From Xanthobacter autotrophicus Py2 (GTDB lineage Bacteria > Pseudomonadota > Alphaproteobacteria > Rhizobiales > Xanthobacteraceae): a stretch of DNA of 64,000 nt. Position numbers and translations under genes: made by a program. A model generated the notes under the pieces. That model made no database searches. It worked only from the letters and a program-made list of their open reading frames with translations, and was not told the DNA's origin. Where the stretch lies: assembly GCA_000017645.1 (NCBI GenBank), contig CP000781.1, positions 5,195,501 through 5,259,500 on the forward strand. The letters are read 5' to 3'. This document shows positions 24,999 through 33,234 of this stretch, piece by piece. How positions within the stretch are numbered: position 1 is the stretch's first letter; every line of letters begins with the position of its first letter.

Positions 24999-25735
24999 CC
25001 GCCCAGATCTCCTTCCGCAACCTGACCCTCGGCTATGAGCGCCACCCCGCCGTCCATCACCTGTCGGGCGATGTGCGCGAGGGCGCGCTGCTCGCCGTGT
25101 GCGGATCCAACGGCGCCGGCAAATCCACCCTGCTGAAGGGCATCTGCGGCGCGCTTAAGCCGCTCGGCGGCGCCATCGACCTCCACGGCGTCTCCCCGCG
25201 CGACATCGCCTACCTGCCGCAGGGCGCCGAGATCGACCGCAGCTTCCCCATCAATGTTTACGACATGGTGTCCATGGGCCTGTGGCGGCGCGCCGGCCTG
25301 TTCGGTGGCATCGGCCGCGCCGACCGGCAGCACATCGCCGATGCCATCGCCGCCGTGGGCCTGGAAGGCTTCGAGGCGCGCCCCATCGGCACGCTGTCCG
25401 GCGGGCAGATGCAGCGCACCCTGTTCGCCCGCCTGCTGCTGCAGGACGCCCGCGTGATCCTTCTGGACGAGCCCTTCACCGCCCTCGACGCCAAGACCGT
25501 GTCCGACCTCGTGGACCTGGTGCGGCGCTGGCACGGCGAGAAGCGCACGGTGATCGCGGTGCTGCACGATTTCGATCTGGTCCGCACCACCTTCCCTGAG
25601 ACGCTGCTCCTGGCCCGGACCCCGGTGGCCTGGGGCCCGACCTCGGAAGCGCTGGGCGCGGAGAACCTGCTTAAGGCGCGCCGCATGGGCGAAGCCTGGC
25701 GGGAGGATGCCCCGGACTGTTCCGACGCGGCCTGA
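24995..25735 (+). CDS. znuC: Zinc ABC transporter ATPase
   Basis: A 246-residue ABC ATPase of the metal (cluster 9) uptake family. Walker A GSNGAGKST at residues 37-45, Q-loop in YLPQGAEIDRSFPINVYDMV, signature LSGGQMQRTLFARLLLQ, Walker B VILLDEPFTAL, and H-loop AVLHDFDLV are all present. It energises metal import together with the permease and binding protein encoded downstream. It starts with GTG overlapping the stop of the His-rich peptide gene. A 238-base gap with strong inverted repeats separates it from znuB. Zinc rather than manganese is inferred from the binding protein and the CobW partner. Confidence 0.9.
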   Translation: MTAQISFRNLTLGYERHPAVHHLSGDVREGALLAVCGSNGAGKSTLLKGICGALKPLGGAIDLHGVSPRDIAYLPQGAEIDRSFPINVYDMVSMGLWRRAGLFGGIGRADRQHIADAIAAVGLEGFEARPIGTLSGGQMQRTLFARLLLQDARVILLDEPFTALDAKTVSDLVDLVRRWHGEKRTVIAVLHDFDLVRTTFPETLLLARTPVAWGPTSEALGAENLLKARRMGEAWREDAPDCSDAA

Positions 25736-25764
25736 GCGCGCCCGCACCGCACGTTTATCGCCGG

Positions 25765-25858
25765 CCCTTTGCTTGGCCGGGAGCCGGGAAAAGGCTGTCC
25801 AACCCCGGTCCGGTTTCAGCCCCCAACCGGACCCTCGGCCTCCCGGCCAAGCAAAGGG
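25765..25858. repeat. Nested perfect inverted repeat between znuC and znuB
   Basis: CCCTTTGCTTGGCCGGGAG (25765-25783) and its exact complement (25840-25858) form 19-base arms. Inside lies a second perfect pair, GGTCCGGTT and AACCGGACC (25807-25815, 25825-25833), with a 9-base loop. A third short dyad, CGCGGCGA/TCGCCGCG, follows at 25875-25894. The structure lies within an operon rather than at its end, so it may be an attenuator, an RNA-processing site or a mobile palindromic element. Confidence 0.8.
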
Positions 25859-25973
25859 ACCATGCCCCTTCGATCGCGGCGAGCCATCGCCGCGCGCCTG
25901 ACACTTCTGCCCTCCCGGCACGCGCGTGCGATGCCCCGCCACCGCCTCGGCCGTGGCACCGACAGAGACGAGA

Positions 25974-26846
25974 ATGAACCCTTACGACGTGCTCATCGCT
26001 CCGTTCACGGAGTTCGAATTCATGCGGCGGGCGCTGGCCGGCGTGTTCGCGCTGGCGCTGGGGGCGGGGCCGCTCGGCGCCTTCCTCATGCTCCGGCGCA
26101 TGTCGCTGACGGGGGATGCCATGGCCCATGCCATCCTCCCCGGCGCCGCCATCGGCTTCCTGTTCGCCGGGCTGAACCTCTACGCCATGACTGCCGGCGG
26201 GCTCGCCGCCGGGCTTCTGGTGGCGGTGGGCGCCGGCGTGGTGGCCCGGGCCACCGGCATGAAGGAGGACGCCTCGCTCGCGGCCTTCTACCTGATCTCG
26301 CTGGCGCTCGGCGTGCTCATCGTGTCGCTGAAGGGGTCGAACGTGGACCTGCTGCACGTGCTGTTCGGCACCGTGCTGGGCATCGACGACGCCACGCTGA
26401 TCCTCATCGCCTCCATCACCACGCTCACGCTGGTGACGCTCGCCTTCATCTGGCGGCCGCTGGTGCTGGAATGCGTGGACCCCACCTTCCTCGCCTCGGT
26501 GAGCCGGGCCGGCGGGGTGAGCCACATCGCCTTCCTCTCGCTGGTGGTGATGAACCTGGTGGGCGGCTTCCACGCGCTGGGCACGCTGCTCTCGGTGGGG
26601 CTGATGATGCTGCCCGCCGCCACCGCGCGCTTCTTTGTGCGCGACCTCACCGCGCTGGTGACCCTCTCCACGGTCATCGCGTTCGCGGCCGGCACCATCG
26701 GCCTGCTGGTCTCCTACCACCTCGGCACGCCGTCCGGCCCCTCCATCATCCTGGTGGCGGGCCTTGCCTACGCCGCTGCCGTGGTTTTCGGCCCCATCGG
26801 CGGGCTTGTCACCCGCCTCGTTCCGGGCCGCCATCTCGAAGCCTGA
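25974..26846 (+). CDS. znuB: Zinc ABC transporter permease
   Basis: A 290-residue polytopic membrane protein of the ABC-3 family with about eight hydrophobic helices. Typical stretches are FMRRALAGVFALALGAGPLGAFLMLRRMSLTGDAMAHAILPG, where the early MSLTGDAMAHA segment is a family marker, and GFHALGTLLSVGLMMLPAATAR, a conserved coupling region. The start was set at the ATG of MNPYDVLIAPF, the usual beginning in this family, with GACGAGA upstream. It forms the channel for ZnuC and ZnuA. The binding-protein gene follows after 12 bases. Confidence 0.92.
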   Translation: MNPYDVLIAPFTEFEFMRRALAGVFALALGAGPLGAFLMLRRMSLTGDAMAHAILPGAAIGFLFAGLNLYAMTAGGLAAGLLVAVGAGVVARATGMKEDASLAAFYLISLALGVLIVSLKGSNVDLLHVLFGTVLGIDDATLILIASITTLTLVTLAFIWRPLVLECVDPTFLASVSRAGGVSHIAFLSLVVMNLVGGFHALGTLLSVGLMMLPAATARFFVRDLTALVTLSTVIAFAAGTIGLLVSYHLGTPSGPSIILVAGLAYAAAVVFGPIGGLVTRLVPGRHLEA

Positions 26847-26858
26847 AGGGAAAACCTG

Positions 26859-27824
26859 ATGCTGAACCGACGTATCGTCCTCGGCGCACTTGCCGGCCTC
26901 GCGCTTGCCAGCCCGGCCCTGGCGCAGGGCACACCCGCCCCCGCCCAGAAGCTGCCGGTGGTGGCCTCCTTCTCCATCCTCGGGGATTTCGTGAAGCAGG
27001 TGGGCGGCGACCGGGTGGCCGTCACCACCATCGTCGGACCCAATGGCGATGCCCACGTCTACCAGCCGACCCCCGCCGACGCGAAGGCGGTCACCGCAGC
27101 CAAGGTGGTGTTCGTGAACGGCCTCGGCTTCGAGGGCTGGCTCGACCGCCTCATCAAGGCGTCCGGCACCAAGGCGCCCATCGTGGTCGCCACCCAGGGC
27201 ATCACGCCGCGCACCGGCTTCGTCGACCATGACGAGGACGAGAAGCCGAAGGGCAAGGACAAGCACGCCAAGGAGGAGCATGGCCACGACCACGGCGGCA
27301 TCGATCCCCACGCCTGGCAGTCCATCGCCAACGCCAAGGTCTATGTGGCCAACGTGCGCGACGGCCTGATCGCCGCCGATCCGGACGGCCGCGACGCCTA
27401 CACCGCCAATGCGGCCGCCTATACCGCCAAGCTCGACGCCCTGGAGACCGAGGTGAAGGCGGCGCTGGCCCGCATCCCGGCCGAGCAGCGCCGCATCATC
27501 ACCTCCCACGACGCCTTCGGCTATTTCGGCGAGGCCTATGGCGTGGTGCTGGTGGCGCCCGAGGGCGTCTCCACCGAGAGCGAGGCCTCGGCCAAGGACG
27601 TGGCGCGCATCATCCGCCAGATCAAGGCGCAGAAGATCCCCGCCGTGTTCGTGGAGAACATCACCGACCCGCGCCTGATGCAGCGCATCGCCAAGGAAAC
27701 CAGCGCCAAGGTGGGCGGCACGCTCTATTCCGACGCCCTCTCCGATGACAAAGGCCCGGCGAGCACCTACATCGACATGATGCACTCCAACGTGCGCGAG
27801 CTTTCCGCCGCTTTGGCGAGCTGA
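26859..27824 (+). CDS. znuA: Zinc ABC transporter substrate-binding protein
   Basis: A 321-residue cluster 9 binding protein with a cleavable signal peptide (hydrophobic residues 6-20, cleavage after ALA-Q near 22). Metal ligands are visible: His66 (GDAHVYQP), His151 (IDPHAWQ), His217 (TSHDAFGYF) and Asp292 (YSDALS). A His/Asp/Lys-rich loop (residues ~123-147) ends in HGHDHGG. Histidine at the third position, rather than the glutamate typical of manganese binders, and the His-rich loop point to zinc. It acts in the periplasm and delivers metal to ZnuB. CobW follows downstream in the same direction. Confidence 0.92.
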   Translation: MLNRRIVLGALAGLALASPALAQGTPAPAQKLPVVASFSILGDFVKQVGGDRVAVTTIVGPNGDAHVYQPTPADAKAVTAAKVVFVNGLGFEGWLDRLIKASGTKAPIVVATQGITPRTGFVDHDEDEKPKGKDKHAKEEHGHDHGGIDPHAWQSIANAKVYVANVRDGLIAADPDGRDAYTANAAAYTAKLDALETEVKAALARIPAEQRRIITSHDAFGYFGEAYGVVLVAPEGVSTESEASAKDVARIIRQIKAQKIPAVFVENITDPRLMQRIAKETSAKVGGTLYSDALSDDKGPASTYIDMMHSNVRELSAALAS

Positions 27825-27849
27825 GCGCCACAGTTCCGGTTTTCAAATC

Positions 27850-27879
27850 GCGGCGGCCGGAGAGCCCTCCGGCCGCCGC
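27850..27879 (+). terminator. GC hairpin between znuA and the CobW-type gene
   Basis: GCGGCGGCCGGAG pairs perfectly with CTCCGGCCGCCGC across a 4-base AGCC loop, 26 bases after the znuA stop. There is no T-run, and the CobW-type gene starts 20 bases later, so this may only attenuate transcription between znuA and its partner. Confidence 0.5.
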
Positions 27880-27898
27880 CCGACATCAGGTGAATGCC

Positions 27899-28966
27899 AT
27901 GGCTGAAACGCAGGCCGAGAAGATCCCCGTCACCGTGCTCACCGGCTATCTGGGCGCCGGCAAGACGACGCTGCTCAACCGCATCCTCTCGCAGCCCCAC
28001 GGCAAGAAATTCGCTGTCATCGTCAATGAGTTCGGCGAGATTGGCATCGACAACGACCTCGTGGTGGGCGCCGACGAGGAAGTGTTCGAGATGAACAACG
28101 GCTGCATCTGCTGCACCGTGCGCGGCGATCTCATCCGCGTCATCGACGGCCTGCTGCGCCGCAAGGGCGGCTTCGACGGCATCATCGTCGAGACCACCGG
28201 CCTTGCCGACCCGGCCCCCGTGGCCCAGACCTTCTTCGTGGACGAGGAAGTGCAGGCCAAGACCCGCCTCGACGCCGTGGTCACCGTGGCCGACGCCAAG
28301 TGGCTGTCCGACCGGCTGAAGGACGCTCCCGAGGCCAAGAACCAGGTGGCCTTCGCCGACGTGATCCTGCTCAACAAGACCGATCTCGTCACCGGCGCGG
28401 AGCTTGACCAGGTGGAAGCCCGCATCCGCGGCATCAACCCCTATGCCAAGCTCTACCGCACCACGAAGTCGGAGATCGACATCGCCAAGGTGCTGAACCA
28501 GGGCGCCTTCGACCTCGACCGCATCCTGGAGCTGGAGCCCGCCTTCCTCGAGGACGACGACCACCACCATCACGACCATGAGCACGGGCCGGACTGCGGC
28601 TGCGACCATGATCACGGCCACGATCACGCGCACGATCATCATCACCACGGCCTGAAGGCGGTGCATGACGACGAGGTGCAGTCGGTCGCCTTCTCCACCG
28701 AGAAGGAGCTGAACCCGGACAAGTTCTTCCCTTGGGTGCAGAATCTGGTGGCCACCGAAGGGCCGAACATTCTGCGCTCCAAGGGCATCCTGTCGTTTGC
28801 CAACGACCCGGACCGCTTCGTGTTCCAGGGCGTGCACATGATCCTCGACGGCGATCACCAGCGCCCGTGGAAGGCCGACGAGAAGCGCGTGAGCCGCATC
28901 GTCTTCATCGGCCGCAAGCTTGATCGCAAGGCGCTGGAGGACGGCTTCCTGTCCTGCGCGGCGTGA
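27899..28966 (+). CDS. CobW/COG0523-family GTPase, zinc-related metallochaperone
   Basis: A 355-residue G3E GTPase. GYLGAGKTT (residues 16-24) is the P-loop, and NNGCICCTVRGD contains the CXCC metal site (Cys69, Cys71, Cys72). NKTD supplies base specificity. A very His/Asp-rich insertion (around residues 220-250, with runs such as DDDHHHHDHEHG) precedes the CobW C-terminal domain. Members in Zur-regulated operons are thought to allocate zinc to client proteins during starvation. The ATG at 27899 has AGGTGA at good distance; an in-frame GTG at 27890 is an alternative. Last gene of the zinc cluster. Confidence 0.9.
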   Translation: MAETQAEKIPVTVLTGYLGAGKTTLLNRILSQPHGKKFAVIVNEFGEIGIDNDLVVGADEEVFEMNNGCICCTVRGDLIRVIDGLLRRKGGFDGIIVETTGLADPAPVAQTFFVDEEVQAKTRLDAVVTVADAKWLSDRLKDAPEAKNQVAFADVILLNKTDLVTGAELDQVEARIRGINPYAKLYRTTKSEIDIAKVLNQGAFDLDRILELEPAFLEDDDHHHHDHEHGPDCGCDHDHGHDHAHDHHHHGLKAVHDDEVQSVAFSTEKELNPDKFFPWVQNLVATEGPNILRSKGILSFANDPDRFVFQGVHMILDGDHQRPWKADEKRVSRIVFIGRKLDRKALEDGFLSCAA

Positions 28967-28989
28967 TCGCTCGCACGGTTCCAGAACGC

Positions 28990-29022
28990 AACAAGGCCCG
29001 CGGCATCCCCGCGGGCCTTGTT
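28990..29022. terminator. Bidirectional terminator between CobW-type gene and tetR
   Basis: AACAAGGCCCGCGG pairs perfectly with CCGCGGGCCTTGTT across a 5-base loop. The A- and T-rich ends of the stem give a U-rich 3' side in both directions, serving the converging CobW-type gene (plus) and tetR (minus). Confidence 0.9.
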
Positions 29023-29035
29023 CATTTCAGCGCCC

Positions 29036-29722
29036 TCAGGCCATCAGGCCGCGCACCAGCAGGTCGTGATACTCCAGTGCCACCTCCTCGGCGGATTTGC
29101 CGCCGTCGGGCTTGAACCAGCGGACCATCCAGCTCAGCAGCGAGAGCACCGCGCGGCCGGTCATCGCGGCGCTCACCTCCCGGAACGAGCCGTCCGCGAC
29201 GCCGTCCTGGAGGATCCGCCGCAGCAGGCCCTCATGGGCATCGCGCAGGGCGAGGGCATCGTCCTTGAGGCCGCTGTTGGCCATGCCGGAGAACCCCACC
29301 AGCATGGTGACGAAGCAATCGTAATTGTCCGCCAGGAAGCGGGCGTGGGCCATCATGAACTGCTTGAGGCGCTCCACCGGCGGATCGGCCTCGTTCACAG
29401 CCTTGGCGCCGGTTTCGTAGAGGCCGGTCAGGGTGAAGATGATGATGGCATCGTAGATCTCCTGCTTGGAGGAGAAGTAATTGTAGATGGCGCCCTTGGA
29501 ATAGTTCATGGCGGCGGCCAGCTCGTTGAGCGAGCTTTCCACATAGCCCTTCTGCGCGAACAGCTGCGCCGCCTGGCGCAGGATTTCCGCGCGCGGGTCT
29601 GCCATGAGCGGCGGCCGGCCCAGCCGCGCGGCGGCGCCGCCAGGCCCCGCGATCTTGGGCGGGCGCCCGCGACGGCGGGGCGGCAGGGGTGCGGTCTCCG
29701 GCGCGGTCTCGGCCACCGGCAC
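29036..29722 (-). CDS. TetR-family regulator with GRPP-rich N-terminal extension
   Basis: A 228-residue TetR protein. The DNA-binding domain begins near residue 40 (AEILRQAAQLFAQKGYVESSLNELAAAMNYSKGAIYNYFSSKQEIYDAI), and the remaining helices form the ligand-binding domain. The ~39-residue extension before it holds RGRPPK and LGRPPL, similar to AT-hook motifs. Start choice is uncertain: GTG at 29722 includes this extension, while ATG at 29605 would give a conventional TetR. It is divergent from the glutaryl-CoA dehydrogenase gene with a 124-base shared region, so it probably represses that gene in response to an acyl-CoA. Confidence 0.85.
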   Translation of the reverse strand: MPVAETAPETAPLPPRRRGRPPKIAGPGGAAARLGRPPLMADPRAEILRQAAQLFAQKGYVESSLNELAAAMNYSKGAIYNYFSSKQEIYDAIIIFTLTGLYETGAKAVNEADPPVERLKQFMMAHARFLADNYDCFVTMLVGFSGMANSGLKDDALALRDAHEGLLRRILQDGVADGSFREVSAAMTGRAVLSLLSWMVRWFKPDGGKSAEEVALEYHDLLVRGLMA

Positions 29723-29776
29723 TTTTTTCAGTTCGTCCTGCAGCGGTCCGCTCCCTTGACTGAGGCGAGATAATTA

Positions 29777-29792
29777 TATACCGACTGGATGG
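29777..29792. promoter_or_regulatory. Candidate TetR operator in divergent promoter
   Basis: TATACCGACTGGATGG lies between tetR and the glutaryl-CoA dehydrogenase gene, next to an AT-rich TAATTATATA. ACCGACTGG resembles the core of many TetR-family operators, with imperfect dyad symmetry around it. Its central position would affect both genes. Confidence 0.45.
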
Positions 29793-29846
29793 AATGTAAA
29801 TGGAGCCCGCGCTCACCGGCCGGGCCCGCAGCGGGAGACGCACCCA

Positions 29847-31040
29847 ATGGCAGCCGCCACCAAGCCCGTGTTCGACTGGACCGACCCCTTCGACCTCAAC
29901 GGCCAGCTCACCGAGGACGAGCGGCTGGTGCGCGACACCGCGCGCGACTATGCGCAGGAGAAGCTGCTGCCCCGCGTCACCTCTGCCTATCTGGAGGAGC
30001 GGTTCGACCGCGAAATCATGAACGAGATGGGCGAATTGGGCCTGCTCGGCCCCACCATCCCGGCGGAATACGGCGGCGCGGGCCTCGGCTATGTGTCCTA
30101 CGGCCTTGCCGCGCGCGAGGTGGAGCGGGTGGATAGCGGCTACCGCTCGGCCATGAGCGTGCAGTCCTCCCTCGTCATGCACCCCATCTACGCCTATGGC
30201 ACCGAGGCCCAGCGCCAGAAGTATCTGCCGAAGCTCGCCACCGGCGAGTGGATCGGCTGCTTCGGCCTCACCGAGCCGGATGCGGGTTCCGATCCCGCCG
30301 GCATGCGCACCCGCGCCGAGAAGATCGACGGCGGCTATCGCCTGAACGGCGCCAAGATGTGGATCACCAATTCACCCATCGCCGACCTCGCGGTGGTGTG
30401 GGCGAAGTCGGCGGCCCACGACAATGCCATCCGCGGCTTCGTGGTGGAGCGCGGCATGAAGGGCTTCTCCACCCCCAAGATCGAGGGCAAGCTCTCGCTG
30501 CGCGCCTCCATCACCGGCGAGATCGTGCTGGAGGACGTGGAGATCCCCGAAGAGAACCTGCTGCCCAACGTGTCCGGCCTTGCCGGCCCGTTCGGCTGCC
30601 TCAACCGGGCGCGCTACGGCATCGGCTGGGGCGCCATGGGCGCGGCGGAGGCCTGCTTCGCCCAGGCCCGCCAATACACGCTGGACCGCAAGCAGTTCGG
30701 CAAGCCGCTGGCCGCCACCCAATTGGTGCAGAAGAAGCTGGCGGACATGGCCACCGACATCGCCTTCGGCCTGCAGGCCTGCCTGCGCGTCGGCCGGCTG
30801 TTCGAGGAAGGCCGCCTGCCGCCGGAGACCATCTCCTTCATCAAGCGCAACAATTGCGGCAAGGCGCTGGACATTGCCCGCACCGCCCGCGACATGCACG
30901 GCGGCAACGGCATCTCCGCCGAATTCCACGTCATCCGCCACGCCGCGAACCTTGAGACCGTGAACACCTATGAGGGCACGCACGACATCCATGCGCTGAT
31001 CCTCGGCCGCGGCATCACCGGCATCCAGGCGTTCTTCTGA
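29847..31040 (+). CDS. gcdH: Glutaryl-CoA dehydrogenase
   Basis: A 397-residue acyl-CoA dehydrogenase. Flavin and substrate blocks are visible: [68 protein letters not shown] and [40 protein letters not shown] shown here only in part as [16 protein letters not shown]. Glu376 in TYEGT is the expected catalytic base. The enzyme oxidises and decarboxylates glutaryl-CoA to crotonyl-CoA in lysine and tryptophan breakdown. A CoA-transferase gene follows, consistent with activation of glutarate. A hairpin directly follows the stop. Confidence 0.93.
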   Translation: MAAATKPVFDWTDPFDLNGQLTEDERLVRDTARDYAQEKLLPRVTSAYLEERFDREIMNEMGELGLLGPTIPAEYGGAGLGYVSYGLAAREVERVDSGYRSAMSVQSSLVMHPIYAYGTEAQRQKYLPKLATGEWIGCFGLTEPDAGSDPAGMRTRAEKIDGGYRLNGAKMWITNSPIADLAVVWAKSAAHDNAIRGFVVERGMKGFSTPKIEGKLSLRASITGEIVLEDVEIPEENLLPNVSGLAGPFGCLNRARYGIGWGAMGAAEACFAQARQYTLDRKQFGKPLAATQLVQKKLADMATDIAFGLQACLRVGRLFEEGRLPPETISFIKRNNCGKALDIARTARDMHGGNGISAEFHVIRHAANLETVNTYEGTHDIHALILGRGITGIQAFF

Positions 31041-31062
31041 GGAGTGGGAGGCGTCCCACTCC
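31041..31062 (+). terminator. Hairpin after gcdH
   Basis: GGAGTGGGA and TCCCACTCC form a perfect 9-base stem with a GGCG loop, starting at the base after the gcdH stop codon. No T-run. Confidence 0.55.
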
Positions 31063-31070
31063 AGAACCAC

Positions 31071-31240
31071 CGTCATGCCCGGGCTTGACCCGGGCATCCA
31101 CGTCCCGCCGCCTGGCACCGCGCGTCCTATAGGGACCCCGGCCCGACCGCGTGGATCGCCGAAACCCGCATGTTTGCGGGTTTCGTTCTCAGGGACGGAA
31201 GTCGGCAACAGCCGACCTCCGGATCAAGTCCGGCCATGAC
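31071..31240. repeat. Composite palindromic intergenic repeat (copy 1)
   Basis: The left part holds ATGCCCGGG-CTTGA-CCCGGGCAT (31075-31097) within CGTCATG...ATCCACG. The right part, ending near 31240 with TCAAGTCCGGCCATGAC, is a diverged inverted copy. CGTGGATCG near 31150 mirrors ATCCACG. Two inverted copies thus flank about 100 bases, which include a strong hairpin. A related element is at 40915-41024. Confidence 0.75.
31160..31189 (+). terminator. Strong hairpin with T-rich tail between gcdH and CoA-transferase
   Basis: CGAAACCCGCA pairs perfectly with TGCGGGTTTCG across TGTT, followed by TTCTC. It is embedded in the palindromic repeat and should stop transcription from gcdH, so the CoA-transferase may need its own promoter. 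Confidence 0.7.
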
Positions 31241-31280
31241 AATGGCTTTGGAACGACCCCGCGCCAGAACGAGCCCCGCC

Positions 31281-32456
31281 ATGTCCCCTCCCCTCGCCGG
31301 CCTTCGCGTCCTTGAACTTGCCCGCATCCTCGCAGGTCCCTGGTGCGGGCAGCTGCTCGCCGATCTCGGCGCCGAGGTCATCAAGGTGGAGCGCCCCGGT
31401 GGCGGCGACGATACCCGCACCTGGGGCCCGCCCTTCCTGACGGGGGAGGACGGGGCCGATCTCGGCGCCGCCTATTTCCATGCCACCAATCGCGGCAAGC
31501 GCTCGGTGGCGGTGGATTTCGAGACCGCGGAGGGACAGGAGACCATCCGCGCGCTGGCCCGCCAGAGCGATGTGGTCATCGAGAATTTCAAGGTGGGAGG
31601 CCTCAAGAAATACGGCCTCGACTACGCGAGCCTGAAGGCGGAGAACCCGCGCCTCGTCTATTGCTCGGTCACCGGCTTCGGCCAGGATGGCCCTTATGCG
31701 CCGCGCGCCGGCTACGACTTCCTGGTGCAGGGCATGGGCGGCATCATGGACCTCACCGGCGCGCCGGAGGGCGAGCCGCAGAAGGTGGGGGTCGCCTTCG
31801 CCGACATCTTCACCGGCCTCTATGCCACCGTGGGCATCCTCGCCGCCCTGCGCCGGCGGGAGGAGACCGGCACCGGCGGCCATGTGGACATGGCGCTGCT
31901 CGACACCCAGGTGGGCGTGCTGGCCAACCAGGCCATGAACTACCTCACCTCCGGCAAGGCCCCCAGGCGCATGGGCAATGCCCATCCCAACATCGTGCCC
32001 TATCAGGTCTTCCCCTGCGCGGACGGCTATTTCATCGCCGCCGTGGGCAATGACGGCCAGTTCGCCCGTTTCTGTGCCGTGCTCGGCGCGCCGGAGCTGG
32101 CGCAGGAGGCCGATTTCGGCACCAACCCCGCTCGCGTCGCCCACCGCGCCGCGCTGGTGCCGCAGCTGTCAGCGCTGACCGCCGCCTTCAGGCGCGACGA
32201 CCTGCTCGCCGCGCTGGAGGCGAAGGGGGTGCCTGCCGGCCCCATCAACACGGTGGCGCAGGTGTTCGACGATCCGCAAGTGAAGGCCCGCGGCCTGCGG
32301 GTGGACCTGAAGGAGGCCGGCGGCGGCACCATCCCGGCGGTGGCGAGCCCTATCGTGCTCGACGGCGAGCGGCAGGTGGCCAAGGCCGCCAGCCCGCGCC
32401 TCGGTGCCGATACGCAGGCCGTGCTGGCGGCGCTCAAGGCGCTGGCGAAGGGCTGA
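31281..32456 (+). CDS. Class III (CaiB/BaiF) CoA-transferase, possibly glutarate-specific
   Basis: A 391-residue family III CoA-transferase. The N-terminus (LAGLRVLELARILAGPWCGQLLADLGAEVIKVE) and the block YCSVTGFGQDGPYAPRAGYDFLVQ are diagnostic; the Asp of GYDF is the expected catalytic residue. Family members move CoA between an acyl-CoA and a free acid. Position next to gcdH suggests succinyl-CoA:glutarate CoA-transferase, as in human SUGCT, but this is inferred from context only. The ATG of MSPPLAGLRV was chosen because family similarity starts there. Confidence 0.85.
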   Translation: MSPPLAGLRVLELARILAGPWCGQLLADLGAEVIKVERPGGGDDTRTWGPPFLTGEDGADLGAAYFHATNRGKRSVAVDFETAEGQETIRALARQSDVVIENFKVGGLKKYGLDYASLKAENPRLVYCSVTGFGQDGPYAPRAGYDFLVQGMGGIMDLTGAPEGEPQKVGVAFADIFTGLYATVGILAALRRREETGTGGHVDMALLDTQVGVLANQAMNYLTSGKAPRRMGNAHPNIVPYQVFPCADGYFIAAVGNDGQFARFCAVLGAPELAQEADFGTNPARVAHRAALVPQLSALTAAFRRDDLLAALEAKGVPAGPINTVAQVFDDPQVKARGLRVDLKEAGGGTIPAVASPIVLDGERQVAKAASPRLGADTQAVLAALKALAKG

Positions 32457-32533
32457 GCCTCCAGCCGCCGCATTCATTTCCGGTGGCGTTCGACCTGCAA
32501 GACCGAGACGCAACAAGGAACCGGGACGCAAAA

Positions 32534-32559
32534 GGGGACGGCGCACAGGCGCCGTCCCC
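32534..32559. terminator. Bidirectional terminator between CoA-transferase and DoxX gene
   Basis: GGGGACGGCGC and GCGCCGTCCCC form a perfect 11-base stem with an ACAG loop. On the minus strand TTTTGCG follows the stem, giving a canonical terminator for the DoxX gene; on the plus strand the tail is weaker. Confidence 0.85.
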
Positions 32560-32583
32560 CGTTCTGATGAAAGATCTCCGCCC

Positions 32584-33030
32584 TCAGGCCGCGACGGGCT
32601 TCACCTTCCGCAGAGGCCACGCAAACAGGCCGAAGATGCCGGGGTTCCTGTTCCAGGCATCGAGCGCCACCGCCAGCGACGCCACGCCCCAGAACACCAG
32701 ATATTCGATACCGTGCCCGGCCCAGAACCAGCCGAGGCCGTACACCGCCACGATGGCATAGGCGGCGACCACCATCAGGCCGGCGGAAACCACACCCAGA
32801 TACTTGGTGAACACTCCGAAGGTCAGGCCCACGGCGCAGATCAGCTCCATGGTGACGGACAGGACCACGAAGGCTTCCGGCGGATGAAAGCCAGCCTTGG
32901 TGAAGAAGCCCACCGCCCCCGCAAAGCCGACGATCTTCGAGATGGCGTGCGGAAAATAGAACAAACCGGTCGTCAGACGGACAACAACGATCGGATTTGT
33001 CACATCAAATCTTCCATCTGAAACCGACAT
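32584..33030 (-). CDS. DoxX-family membrane protein
   Basis: A 148-residue integral membrane protein with four hydrophobic helices, the DoxX/DUF417-like architecture: VRLTTGLFYFPHAISKIVGF, then AFVVLSVTMELICAVGLTFGVF, VSAGLMVVAAYAIVAVYGL and HGIEYLVFWGVASLAVALDAW. The biochemical role of this family is unclear; some relatives are linked to thiol and redox stress. The ATG at 33030 follows GAGGAG by 9 bases and gives a normal N-terminus. It is a single-gene unit with its own terminator. Confidence 0.85.
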   Translation of the reverse strand: MSVSDGRFDVTNPIVVVRLTTGLFYFPHAISKIVGFAGAVGFFTKAGFHPPEAFVVLSVTMELICAVGLTFGVFTKYLGVVSAGLMVVAAYAIVAVYGLGWFWAGHGIEYLVFWGVASLAVALDAWNRNPGIFGLFAWPLRKVKPVAA

Positions 33031-33234
33031 TGAAGCATACTCCTCACCTGCACCAATCATCATCCATGATGATCTATAACGTGAGGTGGATTTTGCTCCT
33101 CCAAGGCCCATGGACATTGATGTGGCGCAATACTTACCTCCGCCACGCCGGGCGTTTTTCACAGCAGCGTTTGCAGCATTGCATGAATGAGCAGAGGCGC
33201 GGAGCCTCGCGCCATGCCGGCAGCGGCGGCCCCC

